The notes: generated by a model from the sequence alone, not told the origin. A DNA stretch of 64,000 nucleotides from Bradyrhizobium elkanii WSM2783 (GCF_000472865.1 NZ_AXAP01000005.1:146394-210393); one strand, 5' to 3'. Positions 25,156 through 34,411 are shown, numbered from the stretch's first letter. Made by a program: numbers and translations.

Positions 25156-27999
25156 GTGCAGGGCGACAATAGCGACGAATCTGCACTGGCGTTCGGACCG
25201 TTCCGACTGCTGCCGAAAGCGCGACTGCTCGAAAAGGACGGCAATCCCGTTCATATCGGCGGCCGCGCGCTCGACATCCTGATCTTCCTCGCCGAACGCG
25301 CCGGCGAGGTTGTCGGCAAACGGGAATTGGTGTCCCGGGTATGGGCCGATGTGAACGTCGACGAGGGCAGCCTCCGCTTCCACGTCAGCGCGCTGCGCAA
25401 GGTGCTCGGCGACAGTGCGTCCGGCGCGAGATATGTCGTGAACGTTCCTGGTCGCGGCTATTGCTTCACCGCGCCGATCGTGCGCGCGGAGACGAAGCCT
25501 GCCGCAACGCCGGCCGGCAGCCCTCCCCTTCCGGCGCAAATTGCCAGGATGATCGGGCGCACGGAAACCGTCGAGACGATTGCCGCCGAGCTCGCCCGCC
25601 ACCGCCTGGTCACGGTGGTCGGACCGGGCGGCATCGGCAAGACCACCGTCGCCCTGGCGGTGGGGCACCGTCAGCTTGCCGCTTTTGCCGGAATGGTCAG
25701 GTTCGTCGATTTCGGCTCGCTGCGGGACAAGCGCCTGGCGCCGAGCGCGCTCGCATCGGCATTGGGGCTTTCGGTTTCCTCCGACAATCCGCTGCCCAGC
25801 ATGCTGGCGTTTCTGCGCGAGAAACGCATGCTGTTGATCTTCGACAGTTGCGAGCATCTCTTGGAAAGCCTGGCGATGCTCGCGGAAAGCATCATCCGCG
25901 AGGCGCCTGAGGTTTCCATCCTGGCAACCAGCCGTGAATCGTTGCGCGCCGAAGGCGAGCAGGTGCATCGGCTGTTTCCGCTGGATTGCCCGCCGGAGCG
26001 CGCTGCCATCACGGCTCCCGACGTGCTGGCCTATCCCGCGGCGCAATTGTTTGTCGAACGCATCGCCGCGAGCCTCGGGGGGTTCGAGCTCGGCGATGCC
26101 GAAGCGCCGCTGGTGGCGGAAATCTGCCGCAAGCTCGATGGCATTGCGCTGGCGATCGAGCTCGCCGCCGGTCGCGTCAACGCCTATGGAATCCAGGGCA
26201 TAGCCACACTGCTCAACAGCCGCTTCTCGCTGTTGTGGCAGGGCCGGCGCACCGCAGTGCCCAGGCATCAGACGCTGAGCGCGGCGCTCGGCTGGAGCTA
26301 CGATCTATTGACTCCCATCGAAAGCGTCACTCTGCGCAGGCTGTCGGTGTTCGCCGGCACCTTCACGCTGGAAGCCGCCCTCGCGGTAGCCTCCGAGGAT
26401 GGGACCGACGAAGCCGAGGCGGTTGAGGCGATCGCAAACCTGGTGGCAAAGTCGCTGATCTCGCTGCCGTCGACGGCTCAGCCGGTGCGCTATCGGCTGC
26501 TCGACACCACGCGCGCCTTCGCCGCGGAGAAGCTTGCGGAAAGCGGCGAAGCCACAAGGATATCGCGCAACCATGCGATCTATTTCCGCGATCTCCTTGC
26601 GGGCATCGCGGCGAGAGCGGCAGCATTCTCGACCGGCGACAGCTTCACTCCCTATGCGGATCATCTTGCCAATGTCCGCGCGGCGTTGGATTGGAGCTTC
26701 TCCGACCAGGGCGAGCGCGCGATCGGAATCGGGCTTGCCGCGGCGGCCGCCCAATTCTTCCTGCAGCTTTCGCTGCTGACGGAATGCCATCGCTGGGCGC
26801 GACAGGCGCTGACGGCGTTTGATCCGCAAATTGCCGACCCGCGTCAGGAGATGGAGCTTCAGGCCGCGCTTGGCGTGTCCTTGATGTTCACGCAAGGCAA
26901 CACCGAAGAAGTCCATGCGGCCCTCACCCGCAGCCTGCAACTGGCAGAGTCCCACAACGACCTGCACTGGCAGCTATGGCTGCTGCGAGAGCTTCATATC
27001 TATCTAACCCGGATCGGCGATTATCATGGCGCGCTGGCGATGGGCGAGCGCGGCGCGGTGGTTGCCAGGACATTGAGCGATGCCGGTGCCATCCGTACCG
27101 CGGAGTGGATGCTCGGAGTCGCCAACCACCTGATCGGGAATCAGAACGATGCCGTCTTGCAATGCGAGAGCGCCACGACCCATGATCCGTCTCGCCTGCA
27201 GATCAACATGCAGCGGCTCGGATATGATGACCGGATCGTTGCGCTGGTAGCTCTTGCGCGAAGCCTCTGGCTGACGGGACGTCCCGACCGCGCCATCGCG
27301 GCGGCGAGATATGCGGTCAGCGAGGCCGAGCGCACAGAGCAGCCGCTCACCATCGGCATCGGCCTGATATGGTCGATCTACGTGTTTCTCTGGGTCGGCG
27401 ATTGGGAGGACGCCGACAAGCTGATCGAACGTCTCATCAATCATGCAGCCAGGCATTTTCTCGGGCCCTATCAGGCCGTGGGACTCGGACTGAAGGGCGA
27501 ACTGTTGATCCGCCGCGGAGAAGCCAAGATCGGCATCGAACTGCTGCGCCAGGGCGCCGGAACATTGCGGCAGATCCGGCACAAGATCCTGAGCACGGTG
27601 TTCGCGGCAGCGCTCGCCGAAGGCCTGGTGCAGGTGCGGCAATACGAGGAGGCGCTCGGCATCATTGATGAGGCGATCGCGCAGCGCGACAGCGCCGGGC
27701 AGTCGTTCGATCTGCCAGAGATGCTGCGCGTCAAGGGATACATCCTGGCTTCCTCGGCCCGTCCTTACGAGGCCGAAACCTGTCTGATGCAGTCACTCAC
27801 GCTGTCCCGCGAGCAAGGCGCACTTGGATGGGAATTGCGGGCGGCCGCCACCTTGGGACGGCTCTGGCGTGAACAGGGCAATGCAGCAAAGGCACATGCA
27901 CTGATCGCTCCGCTCTATGCACGATACAGTGAAGGCCTCGACAGCGCCGATCTCAGGTCCGTAAAATTACTGCTCGATGAGCTGACTGCGGGTATCTAA
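25156..27999 (+). CDS. Winged-helix / STAND-type NTPase / TPR transcriptional regulator (paralog 2)
   Basis: A 947-residue protein with the same architecture as its neighbour: winged helix at residues 11-108 (FGPFRLLPKARLLEKDG ... GRGYCF), NTPase Walker A GPGGIGKT (156-163), Walker B LLIFD, the shared SILATSRESLRAEGEQVHRL, and a helical repeat C-terminus. The two proteins look like a tandem duplication with extensive divergence in the C-terminal sensor part. The start is a GTG at 25156 behind AGGCAGGT. A small orphan gene follows on the same strand 81 nt downstream and might be its target. Confidence 0.87.
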   Translation: MQGDNSDESALAFGPFRLLPKARLLEKDGNPVHIGGRALDILIFLAERAGEVVGKRELVSRVWADVNVDEGSLRFHVSALRKVLGDSASGARYVVNVPGRGYCFTAPIVRAETKPAATPAGSPPLPAQIARMIGRTETVETIAAELARHRLVTVVGPGGIGKTTVALAVGHRQLAAFAGMVRFVDFGSLRDKRLAPSALASALGLSVSSDNPLPSMLAFLREKRMLLIFDSCEHLLESLAMLAESIIREAPEVSILATSRESLRAEGEQVHRLFPLDCPPERAAITAPDVLAYPAAQLFVERIAASLGGFELGDAEAPLVAEICRKLDGIALAIELAAGRVNAYGIQGIATLLNSRFSLLWQGRRTAVPRHQTLSAALGWSYDLLTPIESVTLRRLSVFAGTFTLEAALAVASEDGTDEAEAVEAIANLVAKSLISLPSTAQPVRYRLLDTTRAFAAEKLAESGEATRISRNHAIYFRDLLAGIAARAAAFSTGDSFTPYADHLANVRAALDWSFSDQGERAIGIGLAAAAAQFFLQLSLLTECHRWARQALTAFDPQIADPRQEMELQAALGVSLMFTQGNTEEVHAALTRSLQLAESHNDLHWQLWLLRELHIYLTRIGDYHGALAMGERGAVVARTLSDAGAIRTAEWMLGVANHLIGNQNDAVLQCESATTHDPSRLQINMQRLGYDDRIVALVALARSLWLTGRPDRAIAAARYAVSEAERTEQPLTIGIGLIWSIYVFLWVGDWEDADKLIERLINHAARHFLGPYQAVGLGLKGELLIRRGEAKIGIELLRQGAGTLRQIRHKILSTVFAAALAEGLVQVRQYEEALGIIDEAIAQRDSAGQSFDLPEMLRVKGYILASSARPYEAETCLMQSLTLSREQGALGWELRAAATLGRLWREQGNAAKAHALIAPLYARYSEGLDSADLRSVKLLLDELTAGI

Positions 28000-28080
28000 C
28001 AACATCTAACGCGCAAATTCGCCCGCGCTGGGCCATGCTCCCTGCACGATTTTGGGGCTGGTCGAACACGGGATTTGCGA

Positions 28081-28788
28081 ATGGCATTGCTTGATGACGC
28101 CCTCGATGCCTGCGGTGGGCTGGAACGATGGCGTCGGTTGAAGAGATTCACCGTCCACCTTTCCATCGATGGCGCGCTGTTCTCCCGCATCGGCAATGCA
28201 GGGCGGCTCAAGGACATGGTCATGGAAGGTTCGACCGAGGTCCAGACGCTGCAATTCATCGGCTTCACCGCTCCCGACAGATGCGGCCTGTTTCAGCCCG
28301 ACTGGGTCGCCATCCAGAGTCTGCAAGGCGAGATCCTGCGTTCATGTGGCGACCCGCAGACAGCATTTTCGGATCACCACGACGAAATGAAGTGGGACGA
28401 TCTGCGCCTGGCCTATTTTTGCGGCCTCTCACTCTGGAACTGTCTGACGACCCCCTTCCTGCTGGCGCAACCGGAAATTGAGACCGAAGAGCTGCCCCCC
28501 TGGAACACGGGCGGCCAGATCTGGCGGCGTCTCCGCGCGCTGTTTCCACCGACCATCGTTACGCATTCGCGGGAGCAGATCTTCTACTTCGATAGCGATG
28601 GGCTGCAGCGGCGATTGGACTACGAGGCCGCGGGCACGCCAATCGCGCACCTGACCTGGGCGCATCAGAAGTTCAACGACATCGTCATTCCCACGCTCCG
28701 CCGATGCCTGTCGCGTCAGCCCGATGGCACGCTGGTTACCAAGCCCGCTCTGATCGACATCGAGATCTTCGACGCGTCGTTCGAGTAG
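28081..28788 (+). CDS. Protein of unknown function
   Basis: A 235-residue protein without signal peptide. I do not recognise the family. It opens MALLDDALDACGGLERWRRL, contains a WDDLRLAYFCGLSLWNCLTTPF stretch with a mildly hydrophobic helix, and alternating beta-like segments (VHLSIDGALFSRI, QIFYFDSDGLQRRLDYEA). Such segments are reminiscent of a lipocalin- or LolA-like barrel, but this is only an impression. It lies directly downstream of the second winged-helix ATPase and upstream of a convergent dehalogenase-like gene. Confidence 0.75.
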   Translation: MALLDDALDACGGLERWRRLKRFTVHLSIDGALFSRIGNAGRLKDMVMEGSTEVQTLQFIGFTAPDRCGLFQPDWVAIQSLQGEILRSCGDPQTAFSDHHDEMKWDDLRLAYFCGLSLWNCLTTPFLLAQPEIETEELPPWNTGGQIWRRLRALFPPTIVTHSREQIFYFDSDGLQRRLDYEAAGTPIAHLTWAHQKFNDIVIPTLRRCLSRQPDGTLVTKPALIDIEIFDASFE

Positions 28789-28828
28789 CAGCCAGCGAGC
28801 GGTGTCGACCGTCGCGTCGCGTGTGCGA

Positions 28829-29731
28829 TTACTCCTTGCCCTGAACGAAGAGCTGAATCAGTGCGACGAGAACATCGGGCGCATCCTCCTGGCTGAAGTG
28901 GCCGGCATTGGGCAGCTTGATGATGGGCCGGTCCGGCCATATTCCCCTGAAGTCGGCGATTTGGACCGCCGGCGAGATAGCTCTGTCCTTCATACCGACG
29001 GCGAGCATTGCTGGCTTTGACTTCAGATTGTCGACGAGAGGAAAACCTTCAACGACGTATGGGATAATCCGACCGAGCAGCACATCGAGCGGGAACTCGA
29101 TCGCTCCGATACAGTCCTCCCTTGCAGGAAAGGCCGAACCATAGGCCGCGAGCCAATCGGAATTCACTGCCGACAGATTCTCAAGACCAATGATCTTCAT
29201 GATGCTGAGAATGTTGACGTCCAGATGTCCCAACACCTCGCCAAGCGTGCCGGCTTCGTAGTGCTTGCGGACAAACTGAAACCAGGGCGTCTGCGCGTCG
29301 AACTCCGCGTTGCCATAGCCCGCCAATGTGTTGAGGAGGAACAAGCGCTTGACGCGGTCGGGGTGTCGCAGCGTGAAGGCCGAACCGATCGGCCCGCCCC
29401 AATCCTGCATGACCAGGGTGATGTTCCTCAGATCGATCGCTTCGATGAGGTTCGTAAGGTTGTCGACATGGGCTTTCAGCGAATACTCGCGATCGCGAGG
29501 AGTCTCGCTTTTGCCGAAGCCCATATGATCGGGAACGATGACCCTGTGCGTCGCAGAAAGCGGCGGAATGAAGTGTCGATATAGATAGCCCCAGGTCGGC
29601 TCACCATGCAGACAAATGATGGGATCGCCGTCGCCCTCGTCGATATAATGCATACGAAAGCCGTTCCCGTCAAAATAGTGCGGCGCAAAGGGCCAGGTTG
29701 CACCAAACGTCTCGGCTGCAGGAATCGTCAT
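28829..29731 (-). CDS. Haloalkane dehalogenase-like alpha/beta hydrolase
   Basis: A 300-residue alpha/beta hydrolase with HGEPTWGYLYRHFIPPL near residue 42. The nucleophile elbow is VMQDWGG (D110 followed by W111) and the catalytic His is in NAGHFSQEDAPD. The D-W nucleophile pair with the HGEPTW oxyanion loop is characteristic of haloalkane dehalogenase-I enzymes, which cleave carbon-halogen bonds; epoxide-hydrolase-type relatives are a lesser alternative. Start at 29731 with AGGAG. The flanking genes do not indicate a pathway, so the natural substrate is unknown. Confidence 0.85.
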   Translation of the reverse strand: MTIPAAETFGATWPFAPHYFDGNGFRMHYIDEGDGDPIICLHGEPTWGYLYRHFIPPLSATHRVIVPDHMGFGKSETPRDREYSLKAHVDNLTNLIEAIDLRNITLVMQDWGGPIGSAFTLRHPDRVKRLFLLNTLAGYGNAEFDAQTPWFQFVRKHYEAGTLGEVLGHLDVNILSIMKIIGLENLSAVNSDWLAAYGSAFPAREDCIGAIEFPLDVLLGRIIPYVVEGFPLVDNLKSKPAMLAVGMKDRAISPAVQIADFRGIWPDRPIIKLPNAGHFSQEDAPDVLVALIQLFVQGKE

Positions 29732-29878
29732 TTGCCGGATCTCCTCATGCGCGGGTGTCAGTTGCAATTATATACGTCATATAAAGGCCTCATCGAATGT
29801 TCGCTATCAACGACGAACCGTCGTAATGCCGGCATGACGATAATCTTTGCGTGAGAAGCCGCGCGTCGGCGACCGATA

Positions 29879-29911
29879 ATATTCGGTTCCGATTGAATCA
29901 GAACCGAATAT
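29879..29911 (-). terminator. Hairpin overlapping the end of mdcH
   Basis: A perfect 11-bp inverted repeat (ATATTCGGTTC / GAACCGAATAT) has one arm inside the last codons of mdcH. It could terminate the malonate operon or protect its 3' end; no clear U-run follows. Confidence 0.5.
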
Positions 29912-30839
29912 CCAGATGGGTGGTCAGCCAGGCGCGAACGCCGTCCAGCGTGCGGAAATCGTCCAGAGATCGGGTCGCGACGTCATGATAGGCGCCAGCC
30001 ACCATCTCGCTCAGCGCCCGGCCCGGCCCGAGTTCCAGAAACACCGTCGCTTCGCTCTCCAAGCAGGCCTGCAGGCAATCGGCCCATTGCACCGTCTGCG
30101 AGATCTGGACCGCCAGCTTGTCAAGACCGGTTTTGACATCGATGACGGGCGCAGCGTCGATCCCGCTCAGGAGCCGCGTTCCGGCTGGCAGTACCATCAC
30201 GGCAGCATGGCTTAGTCTGTCGCGGAATTCCGTCGATGCCTTGGCAAGCCGCGGGGTGTGGGAGGCAACTTCCACCGGTACGTCGACGACCCTGGCCGCC
30301 TTCATCGCTTTCGCGTCATCGGCGAGCGCTTTCAACGCTGCGCGGCTTCCGCCGAGAATGAAGGCGTCGCCCGGATTGACGATGGCGACGGCGGCATCGT
30401 GCCGCTCGCACAAGGTGTCGATGGCATCGCGGGGAAGGCCGCGAACGAAGACCATTCCGTCACCGGGCAGCGTGGCAGCGTCCATCGCTTCCGCGCGGCA
30501 GGCCACCAGGTCGAGCGTATCCGTCATGCTCGTAAGGCCTGCGACGCCCCAGGCCGCGACCTCGCCAACGCTGTAGCCGGCAACGATGAGCCGGTCAGGC
30601 ATTTGGGCGCGCAGCACGGAAGCTGCGGCCAGCGCCTGCAGCGTGCAGAGGATCTGGCCGATGCGATTGTGGTGCAGCACTTCAGCGCTCTCGCTGCGGA
30701 CGATCTCGCGCGGATCACGGCCGCCGAGCAGCATCGCCGCATGGGCAAACAGGCTGGCCGCCTCCGGCGCATCGCCGGTCAGGGCGAACATGTCGCGGTG
30801 CTGCCGTCCCTGCCCCGAGCAGAGGATTGTGAGAGTCAT
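29898..30839 (-). CDS. mdcH: Malonate decarboxylase malonyltransferase (epsilon subunit)
   Basis: A 313-residue acyltransferase-fold protein of the FabD type. The GHSxG-like active site is seen as GYSVGE (VAGYSVGEVAAWG), along with CSGQGRQHRDMF near the start and LELGPGRALSEM near the end. MdcH transfers malonyl to the prosthetic-group-bearing MdcC. Its start ATG overlaps the stop of a 20-codon hydrophobic frame by 4 nt (ATGA), and the gene ends the mdc operon. Confidence 0.92.
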   Translation of the reverse strand: MTLTILCSGQGRQHRDMFALTGDAPEAASLFAHAAMLLGGRDPREIVRSESAEVLHHNRIGQILCTLQALAAASVLRAQMPDRLIVAGYSVGEVAAWGVAGLTSMTDTLDLVACRAEAMDAATLPGDGMVFVRGLPRDAIDTLCERHDAAVAIVNPGDAFILGGSRAALKALADDAKAMKAARVVDVPVEVASHTPRLAKASTEFRDRLSHAAVMVLPAGTRLLSGIDAAPVIDVKTGLDKLAVQISQTVQWADCLQACLESEATVFLELGPGRALSEMVAGAYHDVATRSLDDFRTLDGVRAWLTTHLDIRF

Positions 30840-30898
30840 GGCCAGCCCAGCATCACGAAGAACACCAGCGCCAACGCAAGCAGGATCGCATTGGACAT
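30836..30898 (-). CDS. Putative 20-residue transmembrane microprotein
   Basis: A 20-codon frame encodes MSNAILLALALVFFVMLGWP, a single hydrophobic helix. Its ATG shares one base with the mdcB stop (TGATG), and its TGA shares bases with the mdcH ATG (ATGA). It thus fills precisely the gap between the two genes by translational coupling. This organisation is difficult to explain by chance, but very short frames can be coincidental and no expression evidence is available. Possible roles are a tiny membrane peptide or simply a coupling spacer that carries ribosomes to mdcH. Confidence 0.45.
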   Translation of the reverse strand: MSNAILLALALVFFVMLGWP

Positions 30899-31785
30899 CA
30901 GGGACACGACCTTTCGTGGGCGTCGACGAACAGGGTCATGGCCAATAGATCGGCCGATCCGCCGGGGCTGAGCCGGCGGACGACGAAGCTCTCGTGGATG
31001 GCACGAGCGCGCTCCTGCCAATCGGGCGCACCTACGCCGCCCCGGCCGAGAAATTGCCGCGCCACACGGCGCGCAAACAAGAGGCCGTCCAGCCCGCCGC
31101 GATGCAGCAGGTTGGTGTCCTCGACCGCGGCGATCAGCGCGAAGCATGTTTCGACCCGCGCGGCCTCCGCGTCGGCAGCAACGAGAGCTCCCCTGTGCAG
31201 GGACGGGAGGCCGACGTGGTAGACACTGGGAAATCCCTTGGCCGCCTCGACGCGCGCGCCACCGGCACCGAAGCGACGACGGGCTTTCATGCCATGGCTG
31301 TGGAGCAGCACAGGCCCGCCGAGGATGCTGCCGCCCCACAGTCGCGTCACTGTTGCTCCGAGCGACAAAACCGGATCGACCTGCCCGCTGCTCCTTGCGC
31401 CCGCCGCCGCGCACAACAGGCCGAGGCCGAAGATCGCGCCGCGATGGGTGTTGATGCCCGACGTCGCAGCAAACATCGCCGCCTCGGCCTCGAGACCGAT
31501 GATCCTCAGCCGCTCCATCGTCCAGCCGCCGGCACCTGCTTCCGCCAACGCGGCGAAATAGGGGCCGATGGTTTTGGCACTGACGCGCAGCGTCTCGGCA
31601 TCCATATCCTCATGACTGCCGCGATCGATATGGCTCACAAGGCCGGGCTTCGGCCATGTCTCCACTTCCAGCAGCAGGCAACCGACGGCGCTTGCCGCGA
31701 TCGCCGCCGCATCGGGCGCGCATGGCGCCATCACCTGTGGACGAGGCGCCCGCTGTTGCGCGCTCCATGCCAGAGCCAGCGTCAT
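30898..31785 (-). CDS. mdcB: Triphosphoribosyl-dephospho-CoA synthase
   Basis: A 295-residue protein of the CitG/MdcB family, which makes the prosthetic-group precursor from dephospho-CoA and ATP. Recognisable segments are LLLEVETWPKPGLVSHIDRGSH, GINTHRGAIFGLGLLCAAAG and VEDTNLLHRGG. Its start codon overlaps the stop of mdcG by 4 nt, and its stop overlaps the small hydrophobic frame by one base. It works with MdcG to modify MdcC. Confidence 0.93.
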   Translation of the reverse strand: MTLALAWSAQQRAPRPQVMAPCAPDAAAIAASAVGCLLLEVETWPKPGLVSHIDRGSHEDMDAETLRVSAKTIGPYFAALAEAGAGGWTMERLRIIGLEAEAAMFAATSGINTHRGAIFGLGLLCAAAGARSSGQVDPVLSLGATVTRLWGGSILGGPVLLHSHGMKARRRFGAGGARVEAAKGFPSVYHVGLPSLHRGALVAADAEAARVETCFALIAAVEDTNLLHRGGLDGLLFARRVARQFLGRGGVGAPDWQERARAIHESFVVRRLSPGGSADLLAMTLFVDAHERSCP

Positions 31786-32429
31786 GACGGCATCTCCCGG
31801 GCGAGGAAGAGATTCGTATCGAGCAAGGCGACGCCGCCGATGGTCTTGACCAGCACCTGGTCCGCGCCGGCATGCAGTTCCCGCCAGTTCACGGCGGCGC
31901 CGTCGTCGCGCACCAGTTCGCCATCGAGACGCATCGGCGCCAGCGCTTCGATCTCGGCGATATCAGCGACGAGACCTTCAACATCCGTGTCTCGACCAAT
32001 GCGCAGCAGCAGGTCGAGATCGGAGCGATCGGTCAGATAATCCAGTCCGGTCAACACGCGCCAGGCCAAGCCGCCGAACACCCTTGCTTCCACCGAATGA
32101 ATCCAAGCGAATTCATCGAGACGTTCGAGCGTCGGCCGCCACGCGAGCGGCGCCATTCGAGCGGCCGCCGCCAACGAGGGTGGCGGCGCGATCGATATCA
32201 CGTCTTCGGTCTGCAGCAGGAAGGAAAGTCGCCGCTTGCCGGCAGAGGGCGGTAATGGCAGGCCCGCCGCCACGCCGTGCTGCTCGCAAGGCGTGGCACG
32301 CCGCCCGATCAACGGCCAGCCGTTCGCGACCCATCGCGCGACCAGCGGATCGGCCGCCAGATCGCTCCGCACCGCGAGCGCCGCACACCAGCTCTCGGGG
32401 CGGACGAAGATCAGATCATGGCGCCTCAT
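31782..32429 (-). CDS. mdcG: Malonate decarboxylase holo-[ACP] synthase
   Basis: A 215-residue nucleotidyltransferase-like protein. It has MRRHDLIFVRPESW at the start and the metal-binding LTDRSDLDLLLRIGRDTDVEGL typical of MdcG/CitX-type transferases. It attaches the 2'-(5''-phosphoribosyl)-3'-dephospho-CoA group to the acyl-carrier subunit. I preferred the ATG at 32429 with GAGGGA upstream over an in-frame start inside mdcE. Confidence 0.9.
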   Translation of the reverse strand: MRRHDLIFVRPESWCAALAVRSDLAADPLVARWVANGWPLIGRRATPCEQHGVAAGLPLPPSAGKRRLSFLLQTEDVISIAPPPSLAAAARMAPLAWRPTLERLDEFAWIHSVEARVFGGLAWRVLTGLDYLTDRSDLDLLLRIGRDTDVEGLVADIAEIEALAPMRLDGELVRDDGAAVNWRELHAGADQVLVKTIGGVALLDTNLFLAREMPS

Positions 32430-32436
32430 CGGTCCC

Positions 32437-33159
32437 TCAGCGGGTTTGCATGGCAAGCTCACGCACGCGCTCCGCGATGTCAGCGGCCTTCATGCGGCCG
32501 CCGCGCTCCTTGCCGAGTGCATCGCGTCGGTCGCGCGCATCGCCCATGTTGCGCAGCAGTTTTTCCAATTGATCGGCCAGCGAGACCTGGTCGTCCCAGA
32601 TGACATGCACCGCGCCGAGTTGAACCAGATTTTGCAGGCCGGGAGCGAACACCGGCGTGGACTTGGCTTTCTCCTCGAGCACCTCGATCGGCAATTTCGT
32701 CACCTTGGACATCGACGGCAGGTCCATCACCGCCGGGTCCGCGCTCGGCAGTCCCACCAGCACGCGGGTCGCCAGCGCGGTGGCGAGGAACGCTCCCGCC
32801 GCCGAGTGGCCATACAGTAGCCCGATCGTGGGCTTTCCCTGGATATCCGCATGGATGAGCGACTTGGCGAGATGAGCCAGGAACTCGTTCAGTCCCAGAA
32901 GCTCGTCGCGCTTGCTCATGCGCTGGCTGTCACTGTCGACGATGACCAGTATCGGACCGCTTCCGCGCTTGATCGCGCCAAGAACGGCGCCCGAGAGCCT
33001 GATCGCCTCGTCGACACCAAGCGCGGTTCGATCAGCGACTCCGATGACCAGCGCGCGGTCGCCGGATCGCAGCGTGCCGGACCCGAGCAGAACGCCACCG
33101 TCATTCTTGACGTCGTGGCCGTCGGGAAACATCGAGGCTAGGATCCTATCGAGCGTCAC
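32437..33159 (-). CDS. mdcE: Malonate decarboxylase gamma subunit
   Basis: A 240-residue carboxyltransferase-like subunit that, with MdcD, decarboxylates malonyl-S-ACP. The start is a GTG at 33159 placed by the upstream GGAGG; longer in-frame starts lie within mdcD and are not family-like. The sequence has a crotonase-like core (LVIVDSDSQRMSKRDELLGLN, GLLYGHSAAGAFLATALAT) and VLEEKAKSTPVFAPGLQNLVQLGAV. The first 14 nt overlap the end of mdcD. Confidence 0.9.
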   Translation of the reverse strand: MTLDRILASMFPDGHDVKNDGGVLLGSGTLRSGDRALVIGVADRTALGVDEAIRLSGAVLGAIKRGSGPILVIVDSDSQRMSKRDELLGLNEFLAHLAKSLIHADIQGKPTIGLLYGHSAAGAFLATALATRVLVGLPSADPAVMDLPSMSKVTKLPIEVLEEKAKSTPVFAPGLQNLVQLGAVHVIWDDQVSLADQLEKLLRNMGDARDRRDALGKERGGRMKAADIAERVRELAMQTR

Positions 33160-34084
33160 GGGCAATCCTCCGGACCTTGTCGGCAAGTTCGATGAACTGA
33201 TCGGCCGGCAGCGCTGGAACGGACGCAGCGTCGGCAACACGCTCCGCCGCCCAGATCTCGACCGCATCCCGGCAGGTGCCAAAGCGCTGCAATCGATCTT
33301 CGAGGCGGGACTGTTCGGCATTTAACGTATCGATGCCGAAGCCCGCGGTGGTCTCAAGCAATTCCAGGGCAGCCTCACGGAAGGCTTGCACCGTGTCGTC
33401 GGCGAAGAGCTCGGCGCCGCCGATCAGCCGCCGGTGCTTGCCGCCCATGGTGCGCCAGACCAGGGCACGGTCGCGCGAGTCGAACTCTTCGACGCCGCGA
33501 TTGGTCTCGATGACCTCGGGACCGGAGACGGCGATACGTCCCTGCTCGGACACTGCCAGCGCCGAACAGCAGCCCGCGATCAGTCCGCCGCCGCCATAAC
33601 ATCCAGAGCGGCCGCCGATCAGCCCGATCACCTTCACGCCGGCGGTCCGCGCCTCGATCACCGCGCGCATGATCTCGGCGATGGCAAGCTCGCCCGCATT
33701 GGCTTCCTGCAGGCGGACGCCGCCGGTGTCGAACAGGATTACTACCGGGATCGACTTGAGCTCCTTCGCCGCACGCAGCAACCCCGTCAGCTTGGCGCCA
33801 TGGACCTCGCCGAAGGCGCCGCCCATGAAGCGGCCTTCCTGCGCCGCGATGAAGACCGGCGAACCCGCAAACTGCCCGCGACCGATGATGATGCCGTCGT
33901 CGAACTGCTCGGGAAGGTCGAACAGTTTCAGATGCGGGCTGACCTCGCGCCGTTCGGGGCCGATGAATTCGACAAAGCTTCCGGGATCGAGCAGCAGCCG
34001 GATCCGTGCCCGCGCCGAGGCCTCGTAGAAGCTCGTCGCCCTCGCCTGCTCCAGCGACGGCTTTTCCAGATTCGCGACGCTCAT
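33146..34084 (-). CDS. mdcD: Malonate decarboxylase beta subunit
   Basis: A 312-residue acetyl-CoA-carboxylase-beta-like subunit. It has the N-terminal SFYEASARARIRLLLDPGSF, the glycine-rich GRGQFAGSPVFIAAQEGRFM, and VVILFDTGGVRLQEANAGE with GGRSGCYGGGGLIAGCCSA. It pairs with MdcE for decarboxylation. It overlaps mdcC by 4 nt and mdcE by 14 nt. Confidence 0.93.
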   Translation of the reverse strand: MSVANLEKPSLEQARATSFYEASARARIRLLLDPGSFVEFIGPERREVSPHLKLFDLPEQFDDGIIIGRGQFAGSPVFIAAQEGRFMGGAFGEVHGAKLTGLLRAAKELKSIPVVILFDTGGVRLQEANAGELAIAEIMRAVIEARTAGVKVIGLIGGRSGCYGGGGLIAGCCSALAVSEQGRIAVSGPEVIETNRGVEEFDSRDRALVWRTMGGKHRRLIGGAELFADDTVQAFREAALELLETTAGFGIDTLNAEQSRLEDRLQRFGTCRDAVEIWAAERVADAASVPALPADQFIELADKVRRIARDAR

Positions 34085-34398
34085 TGCTCGTTCTCCGCCA
34101 TCAGCCGGACAGCCTGGGCGAGACGCAGAGAGACGGTGTCCGGCCGCGCGCCGCCGTCATTGATGGAGAATTTGAGCCCGCCCGGCGAGTAGCGTTCGAC
34201 GAAGTCTGCGACCACGGCGTCCCAGACCTCGCCGAAGCCTTCGGCCGCGGTCTTGATCTCCAGTCGGCATTCCGTTTCAGGCAGCACGCGTTCGGCCAGC
34301 ACTTCCAGATTTCCGGAAGCCACCACACCGATGATTGCCATTTGCCTGGTCCCGCCGGCACGAGCGCGGGCTTGATGGTGAAAGCTCAAATCTTCCAT
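34081..34398 (-). CDS. mdcC: Malonate decarboxylase acyl-carrier (delta) subunit
   Basis: A 105-residue carrier protein. The conserved Ser that receives the phosphoribosyl-dephospho-CoA group is S28 in VVASGNLEVLAE. Downstream is FVERYSPGGLKFSINDGGARPDTVSLRL. It carries acetyl/malonyl groups between the MdcA, MdcH and MdcDE active sites. An internal Met at residue 20 could be an alternative start, but the first frame is in register with the operon spacing (13 nt from mdcA). Confidence 0.92.
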   Translation of the reverse strand: MEDLSFHHQARARAGGTRQMAIIGVVASGNLEVLAERVLPETECRLEIKTAAEGFGEVWDAVVADFVERYSPGGLKFSINDGGARPDTVSLRLAQAVRLMAENEQ

Positions 34399-34411
34399 CG
34401 CGGCTATCCTC

